A stretch of DNA of 64,000 bases from DATKNA01 sp963786765 (lineage in GTDB: Bacteria > Actinomycetota > Actinomycetes > Actinomycetales > Kineosporiaceae), in contig CAWBAJ010000028.1 of assembly GCA_963786765.1 (NCBI GenBank), positions 62,001-126,000 on the forward strand, in the 5' to 3' direction. The notes beneath the pieces are model-generated. The model made no database searches, was not told where the DNA came from, and saw only the letters and a list, made by a program, of their open reading frames with translations. Both the position numbers and the translations under genes were made by a program. Within the stretch, counting starts at the first letter, position 1, and each line of letters opens with the position of its first letter. Positions 18,532 to 28,304 of the stretch are shown piece by piece.

Positions 18532-19319
18532 GTCAAAGCGGCGGTTGGGGCGGTCGTCGTCCCGTCCCCCGGGCTCCCCAACCGATACACGGAGACGTGG
18601 GACGGCGACTCCGCAGTGAAGGGCGCGCCGGACCAGTCCGCGTCCCTGCTCTCCAGGACGAACCCGGCGAGCCTGCCCATGAGATCGAGCTCCGCCGGCC
18701 ACACATACCGGTGCGGGCTGCGGAACACCTGGCCCGCTGCCGCACCGGCGGCGTCCGGGTCGAACCGCACGTGGTGCGAGACCACGCGCTGCGCCACGAG
18801 GTCATACGTGTCCAGGCCCAGATATCCGGGTTCGGCCCGGAAGACCGTGGCCGGCTGCCCCGGCGGCAGCGTCCGCAGCTGCGGCACCCAGAGCTCCACG
18901 ACGAACCGCCCGCCCGGCACGAGGTGGCGCGCGGCGTTCCGGAAGCACTCGACCTGCTCGTCCTGGGTGAGCAGGTTCGAGATCGTGTTGTAGACGAGGT
19001 AGACCAGCGCGTACTCCCCCGGCGCCCTCGCCGTGATCATGTCTCCGAGCACGACGGGAACGGTGTTCTCGTCCACTTTCGCGCGAAGCCGGTCGACCAT
19101 CGGGGCGGACAGCTCGATCCCGGTGACGGGGACGCCACGCTCGGCCAATGGCACGGCGACGCGCCCGGTCCCCACGGCCAACTCCAGCGCCCGTCCGCCG
19201 GCGGCGAGCTCGGCGAGGCGGTCGACGGTAGGACCCAGCACCTCGGGAGCGAACATGCCCTCGCCCGGCGTGTCGTAGCGCTGCGCGGTGTCGACGTCCC
19301 AGATGTCCTCCTGGCGCAC
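18528..19319 (-). CDS. Class I SAM-dependent methyltransferase
   Basis: GTG 19319 is the only usable start that does not run into the upstream membrane gene. The 263-residue protein has GRALELAVGTGRVAVPLAERG (motif I), VTGIELSAPMVDRL (motif II), VVLGDM (acidic adenine contact), LVYLVYNTISNLLTQDEQ (motif IV) and PGGRFVVELWVPQL (motif V). This matches the Methyltransf_25/11 group of small cytosolic methyltransferases. Substrate unknown. It follows two small membrane-protein genes on the same strand with a 41-base gap. Confidence 0.82.
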   Translation of the reverse strand: MRQEDIWDVDTAQRYDTPGEGMFAPEVLGPTVDRLAELAAGGRALELAVGTGRVAVPLAERGVPVTGIELSAPMVDRLRAKVDENTVPVVLGDMITARAPGEYALVYLVYNTISNLLTQDEQVECFRNAARHLVPGGRFVVELWVPQLRTLPPGQPATVFRAEPGYLGLDTYDLVAQRVVSHHVRFDPDAAGAAAGQVFRSPHRYVWPAELDLMGRLAGFVLESRDADWSGAPFTAESPSHVSVYRLGSPGDGTTTAPTAALT

Positions 19320-19360
19320 GCCGACGATCCTGTCGGCAGCCCCGTTCCGGGTCGAGCGGA

Positions 19361-19789
19361 TTACAGGCCCTTGCCGCTCGTGCGGCGCAGCCACCACAGG
19401 CCGATGACCGGCAGGACGAGCGGCACGAAGCCGTACCCCGAGCCGTAGCCCGACCAGACCGTCGCCCGCGGGAAGTCCTCCGGCCGCAGCAGGCTGAGGG
19501 TCCCGATGGCGAGCACGCCCGCGAGCTCGACGGAGCATGCCACGACCGCCAGGGGTCGAGACCACCTGCGGTCGGTGGCGAGAGCGACTGTCGCCACCAC
19601 GTAGACGACGGCCGAGAACGCGGACAGCACGTACGCCAGTGGGGCCTCGGCGAAGTCGGTGACCAGCTGGACTGCGGCGCGAGAGGTCGCGGCGAGCGCG
19701 AACACCCCGTAGACGGCGACCAGGACCCGTCCCGGCCCGCTGGCCGTCGGACGCGCGCTCCGGGCCGGGGCGGCCGCGTCCTCAGGCAC
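19361..19789 (-). CDS. Small four-helix membrane protein, unknown function
   Basis: A 142-residue protein from ATG 19789, which overlaps the end of the upstream gene by 8 bases. Four hydrophobic segments (VLVAVYGVFALAATS, YVLSAFSAVVYVVATVAL, LAVVACSVELAGVLAIGTL, FVPLVLPVIGLWWL) are separated by short charged loops. The line SGYGSGYGFVPLVLPVIGLW recurs in actinobacterial integral membrane proteins without assigned function. Probably co-translated with the next gene to the right; no catalytic motif is seen. Confidence 0.7.
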   Translation of the reverse strand: MPEDAAAPARSARPTASGPGRVLVAVYGVFALAATSRAAVQLVTDFAEAPLAYVLSAFSAVVYVVATVALATDRRWSRPLAVVACSVELAGVLAIGTLSLLRPEDFPRATVWSGYGSGYGFVPLVLPVIGLWWLRRTSGKGL

Positions 19790-20147
19790 CGGTCCCCCGG
19801 GCCAGCATCACCAGACGGGCCGTCATGACGGCGACGGTGAACCCGCCGACCGCGATGACGATCCCGCTCCAGCGCGTCCGCTCCGCGAGGGCCCATGCCC
19901 CGGCCAGTGGGAGGACGACCACGATGCCCAGCAGGTAGCCGACGTAGGTGGCCAGTTCGGGCGGCCGGCGTCCCTGCAGCAGGTCATAGAACGCCACGAC
20001 GGACTGCAGCAGGGTCGCCAGGGCCGCGACCCCGGTCACCGCGAGCGTCACGCGGCCCGGCGGGCGGTCCCGGACGGCGACAACGACGCCGCAGACCAGC
20101 GCCAGGAGCGAGAGCGTCACGACGGCTGCCACCAGCGGGCTGTGCAC
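19782..20147 (-). CDS. Small four-helix membrane protein, unknown function
   Basis: Starting at GTG 20147 gives 121 residues with four membrane helices (LVAAVVTLSLLALVCGVVVAV, VTLAVTGVAALATLLQSVVAFYD, VGYLLGIVVVLPLAGAWALA, IVIAVGGFTVAVMTARLVML). The frame is open back to 20336, but that extension is Arg/Pro-rich and unlike a protein N-terminus. The product may pair with the overlapping downstream membrane protein. Function unknown. Confidence 0.62.
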   Translation of the reverse strand: MHSPLVAAVVTLSLLALVCGVVVAVRDRPPGRVTLAVTGVAALATLLQSVVAFYDLLQGRRPPELATYVGYLLGIVVVLPLAGAWALAERTRWSGIVIAVGGFTVAVMTARLVMLARGTGA

Positions 20148-20338
20148 GCGGTCACGATGCCACGGCGTCTCCCCCGCCGGCGCATCGACGGGCGCGGCAC
20201 CGCGGGAAGCGGCCGCACGGGTGACCCGCCGGGCGGCCGGTGCTGGGCGGGGAACACGTGCGTGGAGCATCCTGTTGTGAGGATCCCGGCGCCTGTCGAG
20301 GGCCGGGCGACGGTCGGGCGAGGGTGAGGAGTGCACAC

Positions 20339-20710
20339 ATGGACGCCGTGGAGCGCTACCGGCAGGCCGAGCGCCTGCTCTCGAGCCGCAACCCGCACGC
20401 CGCGTTGACGGTCGTGCAGCCGCTGGTCGAGTCGGAGCCCGACACCGTCGCCGTCCTCGTGCTCGCCGCTCGCGCCAACTTCGACTGCGCCCGTCTCGAC
20501 CAGGCCGAATCCCTGTTCCGCCGGGTGGTCGAGCTCGATCCCACCCACCACTACGCGCACGCGGGCCTGGGCCGCACCCTGCAACGGCGCAGCCGCCACC
20601 GTGAAGCCCTCGTGCACCTGCGCCTGGCGACGGCCCTGGATGCCGAACCCTGGTACGCGCAGGCCCTGGCCCGCGCCGAGGCGAGCCTGCGGGAGCCGCG
20701 CAGCGCGTGA
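20339..20710 (+). CDS. Tetratricopeptide-repeat protein
   Basis: ATG 20339 has GAGGAG about 9 bases upstream. The 123-residue product is helical with three TPR-like units: AVERYRQAERLLSSRNPHAA, ARLDQAESLFRRVVELDPTH (clear TPR with the DP turn), and HAGLGRTLQRRSRHREALVH. TPRs are protein-protein contact modules. Its TGA is overlapped by the GTG of the next membrane gene (GTGA at 20707-20710), so the two are translationally coupled and the TPR protein may serve the membrane protein. Confidence 0.8.
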   Translation: MDAVERYRQAERLLSSRNPHAALTVVQPLVESEPDTVAVLVLAARANFDCARLDQAESLFRRVVELDPTHHYAHAGLGRTLQRRSRHREALVHLRLATALDAEPWYAQALARAEASLREPRSA

Positions 20711-21120
20711 GCGCTCCACTGCTCGCCTACGACCTCGCCGCGGCCGCGTACCTGGGCTTCCAGCTGAGCGTGCGGTTCGTGGTCTACCCGCAGTTCGCTC
20801 GCGTTCCGGGCGAGGCCTTCGCCGGCTTCGAGCGGGCGCACCGGCGCTCGATCACACCGCTGGTCGGGCTGCTCTTCGGAGCCCTCGCGCTCAGCACGAC
20901 AGGGCTGCTCGTCGCCGGCCCCCGGGTGGCCGGCGCGATGGCCGCGGCGCTGTTCGCGGGCGTCCTGGGCGCCACGGCCTTCGGGGCGGTCCCGCAGCAC
21001 GCCGTCCTGTCCCGCGGCTTCGATGCCGCGGCGTACCGGCGCCTGCTGCGCTGGGACACCGTCCGGGTCGTGCTCGCGCTGGCGCAGCTCGCCTTCGGCG
21101 TCGTCGTTCTCGCGCGCTGA
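20707..21120 (+). CDS. Four-helix membrane protein (DUF1772/anthrone-oxygenase-like)
   Basis: A 137-residue protein from GTG 20707, overlapping the TPR stop. Helices: LLAYDLAAAAYLGFQLSVRF, TPLVGLLFGALALSTTGLLV, MAAALFAGVLGATAFGAVP, VRVVLALAQLAFGVVVL. The arrangement (helix, VVYPQFARVPG loop, two helices, VPQHAVLSRGFD, last helix) resembles the DUF1772 group, some of which oxidise anthrones, but no catalytic residue set can be verified. Likely partner of the TPR protein. Confidence 0.65.
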   Translation: MSAPLLAYDLAAAAYLGFQLSVRFVVYPQFARVPGEAFAGFERAHRRSITPLVGLLFGALALSTTGLLVAGPRVAGAMAAALFAGVLGATAFGAVPQHAVLSRGFDAAAYRRLLRWDTVRVVLALAQLAFGVVVLAR

Positions 21121-21383
21121 GCGCCTCCCTGGTCCTCTTTCCCGGCCCCGCTCCCCCGCCCTCGGGCGGCAACTACGCCCAAAGTTGTCACGATGAGTAA
21201 TCACCCAGCTCGGCTCCGTTGCGCAGCGATCAGGTGGACCACCTTCTATCCGCGCATCTGATGCGGGTTCTACGACTCTGGTTAGAGTGGCGGCGGCAGA
21301 ACAAGGTTGATCACGGAATGTCACAGTTGGTGACCAAATCTCGGCGGCGGGGGGCCGCCGGACCGCAGGGACGGTGACCTCTG
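21121..21383 (+). promoter_or_regulatory. Intergenic region upstream of the VWA protein
   Basis: 263 bases between two plus-strand genes. It holds a TAGAGT hexamer at 21284-21289 that may be a -10 box, and a hairpin CGGCGGC (21342-21348) / GCCGCCG (21354-21360) shortly before the start codon at 21384. No small gene is seen. Confidence 0.35.
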
Positions 21384-23049
21384 ATGGCGGACCACGCGGC
21401 CAGGAGCTCCCGACGGGGCTGGATGGCGCCCGTCGCGGTGGTGCTCCTCGTGGTTGCCCTGGCCGGCGCCGGGGTGGCTGTCGCCCGATCCGACCTGCCA
21501 GCGCGAGCACGCCCGTACCTGCCATGGTCGTCAGCACCCCGACCGTGCCCTGGAACGGAGGTGATCGTCGTCGCAGCGCCGGACGCCGCGGCCACGGTCG
21601 ACCACATCGTCGGCCCGCTCGAGGGACACGTCCTGCCCGACGGCAGCTGCCTCGACGTCGAGGCCCGGGCGGAGCCGCCGGTCCGCACAGTGGACCCGAG
21701 CGCCGTGATGTCAGCGACCGCGCCCCAGGTGTGGGTGCCCGACTCCTCCCTGTGGCTGGGCCAGGTGCAGGGGTGGACGATGCGCCCGGTCGGCAGCCTC
21801 GGCACGTCCCCGGTGGTCCTCGCCGCCGGCACCGCCGCCCTGGATCGGCTCGGCTGGCGCGCCCACAAGCCCACCTGGGCTCAAGCGCTGAGCCCGGACC
21901 GGCGCCTGGTCGCCCCGGCGATGACCGACGACGCCCCCTCGTTGCTGGGCCTGCTGGCCCTGGGCCGCTCGATCGGTCCCGGGCCCCGGGCCGAGCAGGC
22001 CGTCGCGGCCCTCGTGCTGGCCGGCCTCCGCACCCCCGCCGCCGACCTCGCCGCGGCCGCCGACCTCGCCCGCAGCGACAAGCCGGACGCACCTGTGCTG
22101 CTTACCAGCCGGCAGGCCGTCGTCCAGCTCAACCTCGACCCGGCCACGCCGGACCTGGCCACCGTCCAAGCCCACGGGTGCACGCTGCCGTGCTGGACTA
22201 CCCGGTGGTGCGGGTGGGCCACCCCGGCGACGATCCCGTGGTCAGCGCCGGGGCGGACCTCGTCGCGGCAGCCCTGACGTCCGCCACGGGGCGAAGACAG
22301 CGGGCGCCGCCGGGTTCGGGCCACCGGCTCCCGTCGCGCGCAGTGCCACGAAGGAGGGCAAGGAGCAAGCGGCCCAGGTGGCGGCGTTCGTCTCCCAGGT
22401 ACGCCTGCTCGCGCAGCCCGCTCGGATGCTCATCGTGCTGGACACGTCGAAGTCGATGAGCCAGCAGGTCAGACCCGGGGTCACCCGCATCCGTCTCGCG
22501 GTCCAGGCGGCCATCAGCGCCGGCGAGCTGCTGCCCGACACCAGTGCGATCGGCCTCTGGCGTTTCGCGGGACGACAGCCGATGCATCGCCCCTACCGGG
22601 AGGTCGCCCGGATCCAGGACCTCGGGGCGGTCGACGGCACCGTCTCGCACCGGGACGTCGTGGACGCCGCCCTCATCGACTCCCCGAAACACCTGACGCC
22701 GGGCGGAACAGCCCTCTACGACTCCACGCTGTCCGCGCTGAGGACAGCGCGGGCCTCGTACGACCCGAAGGCGACGAACTCCGTGGTCGTCTTCACCGAC
22801 GGGACGAACGAGTACCCCGAGGGCATCGACCTGAGGGAGTTCCAGCGGGAGGTGGCTGCCGACGCGAAGGCGCATCCGCAGGCACCCATCGTGCTCGTGT
22901 GCATCGGGATCAGCGGCACCGCGGACATGGCGGCCCTCCGGGGGATGGTGAAGCCGATCGGTGGCCGTGCCTACCGCGCGGACACGCCCGAGGTTCTGCG
23001 CACCGTCCTGTTCGACGCCATGGCGCACCGGCGGCATCCGGCCTCCTGA
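21384..23049 (+). CDS. Substrate-binding and VWA domain protein (two frame breaks)
   Basis: From ATG 21384, about 554 residues. An N-terminal membrane anchor (VAVVLLVVALAGAGVAVAR) leads to a periplasmic-binding-protein-like domain (IVVAAPDAAATVDHIVG ... PQVWVPDSSLWLGQV ... TSPVVLAAG). The frame then breaks near 22185 and again near 22290; the chain continues AAVLDYPVVRVGHPGDDPVV and then AAQVAAFVSQVRLL. The C-terminal VWA domain has a complete MIDAS: DTSKSMS (DxSxS, near 22442), the threonine in TPGGTALYD and the aspartate in VFTDGTNE. Members are extracytoplasmic, metal-dependent binding proteins of unknown ligand. No operon partner is adjacent; pyruvate carboxylase converges on it. Confidence 0.8.
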
Positions 23050-23070
23050 CGGGGCGGCCGAGGGCTCCTG

Positions 23071-26000
23071 TCAGCCGACCACCAGCACGAGGTCGCCGCC
23101 CTCGACCTGCTGGACGGACGCGGAGGGCGACCCGCTGGACCTTCCCCGCGACAGCCGTCGTGATCGAGGCCTCCATCTTCATGGCCTCGATGGTGGCGAC
23201 GGTCTGGCCCGCCTCCACCTCGTCGCCCTCCGCCACTGCGAGCGAGACGACGCCCGCGAACGGCGCCGCCACGTGCCCCGGGCGGCCGGGTCGGCCTTCT
23301 CCGCGGTCCTGACCTCGACGCTGACGGAGCGGTCCCGGACCTGGATCGGGCGCAGCTGGCCGTTCAGCGTGCACATCACCGTGCGCATGCCCCGGTCGTC
23401 GACGTCCCCGATCGCCTCCAGCCCGACGATGAGGCGCACGCCGCGCTCGAGCTCCACGACGTGCTCCTCGCCCGGACGCAGCCCGTAGAGGTAGTCCGAC
23501 GGTGTCGAGCACCGATACGTCGCCGAACTGCTCCCTGACTGCGGCGAACTCCTTGGACGGGCCGGGGAACAGCAGCCGGTTGAGGGCCGCGCGGCGCTTG
23601 GGTCGCGAGCGCGACCTCGTCGTCCGGGGTCGAGATCGGCCTGGCGCCGTGGGGGCTGGCGGCCCTCCAGCGCCCGCGTCCTGAAGGGCTCCGGCCAGCC
23701 GCCGGGCGGGTCACCGAGCTCACCGGCGAGGAAGCCGATCACGGAGTCCGGGATGTCGAACGCCGACGGGCGCTCGGCGAACTCCGCCGGGTCGGCGCCG
23801 ACGGCGACGAGGTGCAGCGCGAGATCGCCGACGACCTTCGAGGACGGCGTCACCTTGACCAGCCTGCCGAGGATCCTGTCGGCGGCGGCGTACATCGCCT
23901 CGATCTGCTCGAACTTCTCCCCGAGCCCCAACGCGATCGCCTGCTGGCGCAGGTTGGAGAGCTGGCCGCCCGGGATCTCGTGGTCGTAGACGCGGCCGGT
24001 CGGCGACGGCAGCCCCGACTCGAAGGGTGCGTAGACGCGGCGCACCGCCTCCCAGTAGGGCTCCAGGTCCATCACCGCTCGCAGGTCGAACCCGGGGTCG
24101 CGGGCGGTGTGCGCAAGCGCGGCGACCAGAGCGGACATCGGCGGCTGGCTGGTCGTGCCGGCCATGGACGCCGATGCGGCGTCGACCGCGTCGACGCCCG
24201 CGTCGGCCGCCGCGAGCAGGGTCGCGAGCTGCCCCCCGGCCGTGTCGTGGGTGTGCAGGTGGACGGGAAGGTCGAAGCGCTCTCGCAGGGCGGTGACCAG
24301 CCGGCGCGCCGCCTCCGGCCGCAGCAGCCCGGCCATGTCCTTGATGGCGAGCACGTGGGCACCGGAGGCGACGATCTGCTCGGCGAGCCGCAGGTAGTAG
24401 TCGAGCGTGTAGAGCTTCTCGCCCGGGTCCACGAGGTCGGCGGTGTAGCAGAGGGCCACCTCGGCGACCGCCGACCCCGTCCGGCGCGACCGCCTCGATG
24501 GCCGGGCGCATCTGCTCGATGTCGTTCAGCGCGTCGAAGATCCGGAAGATGTCGATCCCGGTCGCGGCCGCCTCCTCCACGAAGGCGTCGGTGACCGCGG
24601 TCGGGTAGGGCGTGTAGCCGACGGTGTTGCGGCCCCGAAGCAGCATCTGCAACGGCAGAGCCCGGCATCGCCTCGCGCAGTGCGGCCAGACGCTCCCAGG
24701 GATCCTCGCCCAGGAACCGCAGCGCCACGTCGTAGGTCGCGCCGCCCCAGCACTCGACGCTGAGCAGGCCGGGCGTCGCACGCGCCACGGCCGGGGCAGC
24801 CGCGACGAGGTCGCGGGTGCGAACCCGGGTGGCGAGCAGGGACTGGTGCGCGTCCCGGAAGGTCGTGTCGGTGATGGCCACCGGTCCGGCCTCCCGGAGC
24901 GCACGGGCGAAACCCTCCGGGCCGCGGTCCCGCAGCACCGAACGCCAGGCGACGACGTCGCCGCCCTCGTGCCGGCCGACGTGCGGCAGCTTCGTCCGCG
25001 GCGACACGGTGATCCGCGCCTCACCGTGGGGACGGTTCACGGTGACGTCGGCGAGCCAGCTCAGCAGCTTCGTGCCGCGGTCGCCGCCCTGCGGGCGCTG
25101 CAGCAGGTGCGGCCGCTCGTCGATGAAGGACGTCGCGACGCCGCCGGCGAGGAAGTCGGGCTCGGCGAGCACGGCCTGCAGGAACGGGATGTTGGTGCTC
25201 ACGCCGCGGATCCGGAACTCCGCCAGGGCGCGCCGGGCCCGCCGCACCGCCGTCGGGAAATCTGCGCCGCGGGCGATCAGCTTCACGAGCATGGAGTCGA
25301 AGTGCGGGCTGATGGACGCGCCGGCGTGCGCCGTGCCGCCGTCCAGCCGGATCCCGGCCCCGCCCGGCGACCGGTAGGTGTTGATGATCCCGGTGTCCGG
25401 CCGGAATCCGTTCGCCGGGTCCTCGGTGGTGATGCGGCACTGCAGTGCCGCGCCGTGCAGCTGGATCTTGTCCTGGGTGAGGCCGAGGTCTGCCAGGCTC
25501 TCCCCCGCCGCGATCCGCAACTGCGCCTGGACGAGGTCGACGTCGGTGACCTCCTCGGTGACCGTGTGCTCGACCTGGATGCGCGGGTTCATCTCGATGA
25601 ACACGTGCCGGCCGGCGTTCTCCCCCGCCGTGTCGAGCAGGAACTCGACCGTGCCCGCGTTGACGTAGCCCACCTGCCGGGCGAACGCCACAGCGTCCCG
25701 GCACAGGGCCTCCCGGACGCCCCCGTCCAGAGCCGGAGCCGGGGCGATCTCGACGACCTTCTGGTGCCGGCGCTGGACGGAGCAGTCCCGCTCGAAGAGG
25801 TGCACGGTCGTCGCCGGCGGCGTCCGCCAGGACCTGCACCTCGATGTGGCGGGGACGCAGGACGGCCTGCTCGAGGAACAGCGTCGCGTCGCCGAACGCA
25901 CCTTCGGCCTCGCGCATCGCCGTCTCGAGCGCTTCCCGCAGTCCGGCCGGGTCCTCGACCCGCCGCATCCCGCGTCCCCCGCCGCCGGCGACGGCCTTGG

Positions 26001-26471
26001 CGAACACCGGGTAGCCGATCTCGCGCCGCGGCCGCCACGAGCTCGTCGACGTCCGCGGACGGGGCCGAGGAGCGCAGCACGGGAACGCCCGCCGCCCGGG
26101 CCGCCTCGACCGCGCGCACCTTGTTCCCGGCCATCGCCAGTACCCGCGGCGGCGGCCCGACGAAGGTGATGCCCGGCCGCCTCGCACGCACTGGCCAGGC
26201 CGGGGTTCTCGGACAGGAAGCCGTAGCCCGGGTAGACGGCGTCCGCTCCGGCCTCGCGCGCGACCCGGATGATCTCGGCGATGTCCAGGTAGGCCCGCAC
26301 CGGGTGGCCGCGCTCGCCGATCAGGTACGCCTCGTCGGCCTTGGTGCGGTGCACCGCGTTGCGGTCTTCCCAGGGGAAGACGGCGACGGTGCGGATGCCG
26401 AGCTCGTAGGCGGCACGGAAGGCCCGGACGGCGATCTCCCCGCGGTTGGCGACGAGCAGCGTGGAGAACAT
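23071..26471 (-). CDS. pyc: Pyruvate carboxylase (about ten frame breaks)
   Basis: From ATG 26471 (MFSTLLVANRGEIAVRAFRA) the sequence holds the whole of a single-chain pyruvate carboxylase, about 1130 residues: biotin carboxylase (KAVAGGGGRGMR, EVQVLADAAGD, HVFIEMNPRIQVEHTVTE), carboxyltransferase (ITDTTFRDAHQSLLATRVRT, ECWGGATYDVALRFL, DMAGLLRP, LHTHDTAGGQ) and C-terminal biotinyl domain with IEAMKMEA, ending VEGGDLVLVVG. The enzyme makes oxaloacetate from pyruvate and bicarbonate. The frame changes near 26175, 26030, 25815, 24660, 24475, 23650, 23590, 23510, 23290 and 23130. Protein conservation is kept on both sides of every break, so these are sequence errors rather than decay. Confidence 0.9.
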
Positions 26472-26659
26472 GGCGCTCACGGTAGCGAGCGGCCGCGCAC
26501 GCCGCCGCCGGGTCCGTTTCCCGGACGGGTAGGGCCGAACGGGGCAATGTGACGCATCAGGTGCAGCGCTCCGTGCTGTCTTCGTGACACCATGACCTCT
26601 CGTAGTGCGTTCGAGCCGCGGGGGCGGCCACGCAGAGGGGCAGCGACACGGAGCGTGGA

Positions 26660-27520
26660 ATGACGGAGCCGGCGCCGGTCAGCGCAACGGTGCGCCGCAT
26701 GCTCGTCGGCGCACAGCTGCGTCGCCTCCGCGAGGACAAGGGGATCACGCGCGCCGAGGCCGGCTACACGATCCGTGCCTCCGAGTCGAAGATGAGCCGG
26801 CTCGAGCTGGGCCGGGTGGCCTTCAAGGAGCGGGACGTCAGCGACCTGCTCATGCTCTACGGAGTCACGAACCCCGAGGCGCGGGACGCCGTGCTGGCCC
26901 TCCTCGAGGACGCGAACCGTCCCGGCTGGTGGCGTGAGTACGAGGACGTCATGCCGGGGTGGTTCCAGAACTATGTCGGCCTGGAGGCGGCGGCCCAGAT
27001 TCTCCGGACGTACGAGACCCACTTCGTGCCCGGCCTCCTGCAGACGCCCGAGTACGCGCGGGCCGTGCTGGCCTCGACCACACCCCCACTCACCGGGCGG
27101 GACCTGGACCGGGCAGTCACGCTGCGGACCACGCGCCAGCAGGTCCTCAGCCGACCCGACCCACTACGGGTCTGGGCGGTCGTCGACGAGTCGGCGCTGC
27201 GTCGGGAGGTCGGCGGCCCTGACGTCCACCGGGCTCAGCTGGAGCACCTGCTCGCCCTCACGGAGCAGCGGAACATCGCGCTGCAGGTCCTGCCCATGAG
27301 CACCGGGGTGCACGCTGGGGGTGGCGCCTTCAGCCTGCTGCGCTTCGCGGACCCCGATCTGCCCGATGTCGTCTACGTCGAGCACCTGCTCGGTGCGCTC
27401 TACATGGACAAGCTCGAGCACGTCGACCGGTACACCGAGGTCATGGATCGGCTCAGCGTGTACAGCCTGACGCCGGAGGCCACGCACGACCTCGTGGCCA
27501 AGATGATCAGCGACGGCTGA
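26660..27520 (+). CDS. XRE-family regulator with DUF5753 domain
   Basis: A 286-residue protein from ATG 26660. Residues 15-75 form the helix-turn-helix (VGAQLRRLREDKGITRAEAG, SESKMSRLELGRVAFKERDV). The remainder is DUF5753: WWREYEDVMPGWFQNYVGLE, FVPGLLQTPEYARAV, RTTRQQVLSRPDP, VHAGGGAFSLLRFADPDLPD and VVYVEH. Such regulators come with small DUF397 proteins in actinobacteria (the WhiJ/AbaA-like systems of Streptomyces development and antibiotic control); the DUF397 gene lies 187 bases downstream. It probably binds the 15-bp boxes found in that gap. Confidence 0.92.
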   Translation: MTEPAPVSATVRRMLVGAQLRRLREDKGITRAEAGYTIRASESKMSRLELGRVAFKERDVSDLLMLYGVTNPEARDAVLALLEDANRPGWWREYEDVMPGWFQNYVGLEAAAQILRTYETHFVPGLLQTPEYARAVLASTTPPLTGRDLDRAVTLRTTRQQVLSRPDPLRVWAVVDESALRREVGGPDVHRAQLEHLLALTEQRNIALQVLPMSTGVHAGGGAFSLLRFADPDLPDVVYVEHLLGALYMDKLEHVDRYTEVMDRLSVYSLTPEATHDLVAKMISDG

Positions 27521-27588
27521 GGTCCCGATCACCAACGGAACCCTCACGTCCTCTTAACACCGGTTTGATTCCTCTCATCAGCTTTCGC

Positions 27589-27654
27589 TTGCAGCTGCAT
27601 GTGCACGGCCACTAGCGTGCTCCTTGTGCAGATGCGAGAGCAGCTGCATGTGCA
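27589..27654 (+). promoter_or_regulatory. Promoter with two identical 15-bp operator boxes ahead of the DUF397 gene
   Basis: GCAGCTGCATGTGCA occurs at 27591-27605 and again at 27640-27654, start to start 49 bases. Between them lies a plausible promoter: TTGCAG (27589-27594), 18-bp spacer, TAGCGT (27613-27618), putting transcription start near 27625. Box 1 covers the -35/spacer and box 2 lies just downstream of the start, an arrangement suited to repression. The likely binder is the XRE protein encoded upstream. Confidence 0.6.
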
Positions 27655-27707
27655 GCCGGGGGGTCACCCGCGATGACTACCACCCGCAGTGAGGAGCACC
27701 AAAAATC

Positions 27708-27935
27708 ATGAACAACGGTGTGCGCGCGAGCGACATCCCCGGGGTCCGGTGGCGCAAGAGCAGCCGCAGCGGCGCCGGCAACTGCGTGGAGCTCGCCGAG
27801 CTCGCGCCCCACGGCCCGGTTGCGGTTCGCAACTCCCGGTTTCCTGACGGCCCTGCCCTGGTGTACAGCCGCTCGGAGATCGAGGCGCTGCTGCTCGGCG
27901 TCAAGGATGGGGACTTCGACGACCTCCTGAGCTGA
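27708..27935 (+). CDS. DUF397 small protein
   Basis: A 75-residue protein from ATG 27708, with GAGGAG about 12 bases upstream. VRWRKSSRSGAGNCVELAEL, VAVRNSRFPDGPALVYSRSE and the short acidic tail are the DUF397 core. These proteins are cytosolic partners, likely antagonists, of the XRE/DUF5753 regulators beside them; the molecular mechanism is not settled. Together with 26660-27520 and the boxes between, this forms one regulatory cassette. Confidence 0.92.
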   Translation: MNNGVRASDIPGVRWRKSSRSGAGNCVELAELAPHGPVAVRNSRFPDGPALVYSRSEIEALLLGVKDGDFDDLLS

Positions 27936-28304
27936 CCCGCCCATCCCCCAGCCCGCGCGGCGGGTCGGAGACTCCCGCTCCCGGCCCGCCGCGCGTCTCC
28001 ATGTGCGGCTACACCGACGTTGCCCGTCTCGGAGCTGCTCGCGGCGCCCGGCGAACCCGTTCCATGGGCGCCGAGGGAACCCTTCGCGACGGAGCGCCGC
28101 CTCCGCCTGCCTGCGGGCTCACAGCAGTCCCCGCCCAGGAGGATCGCCCGTTCTCGACGCTGGGTTGAGCACCTGTCTACGCAAAGTGGTGGGTCTGGGC
28201 TTACCCCAGCACTCCTCGGGTACGCTCTAGGCCGAACGGACGATGCACGCACCAGGACAACTCAATGCACAAGGGGCTACCGAAGCCGCGATCGGAGGAC
28301 CTCT
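27936..28304 (+). other. 369-base intergenic region
   Basis: No convincing gene. It opens with G+C-rich inverted sequence after the DUF397 stop (CGCGCGGCGGG / CCCGCCGCGCG, about 27954-27993), a likely terminator stem without a T run. TACGCT at 28221-28226 may be a -10 for the methyltransferase. GGAGG at 28294-28298 is that gene's ribosome site. Confidence 0.4.

Noticed and set aside
18358..18993. A 211-codon plus-strand frame over the methyltransferase gene
   Set aside because: It is antisense to a well-conserved methyltransferase and has no family similarity of its own.
19782..20336. Long N-terminal version of the small membrane protein
   Set aside because: The extra 63 residues are Arg/Pro-rich and lie over the promoter region of the divergent TPR gene.
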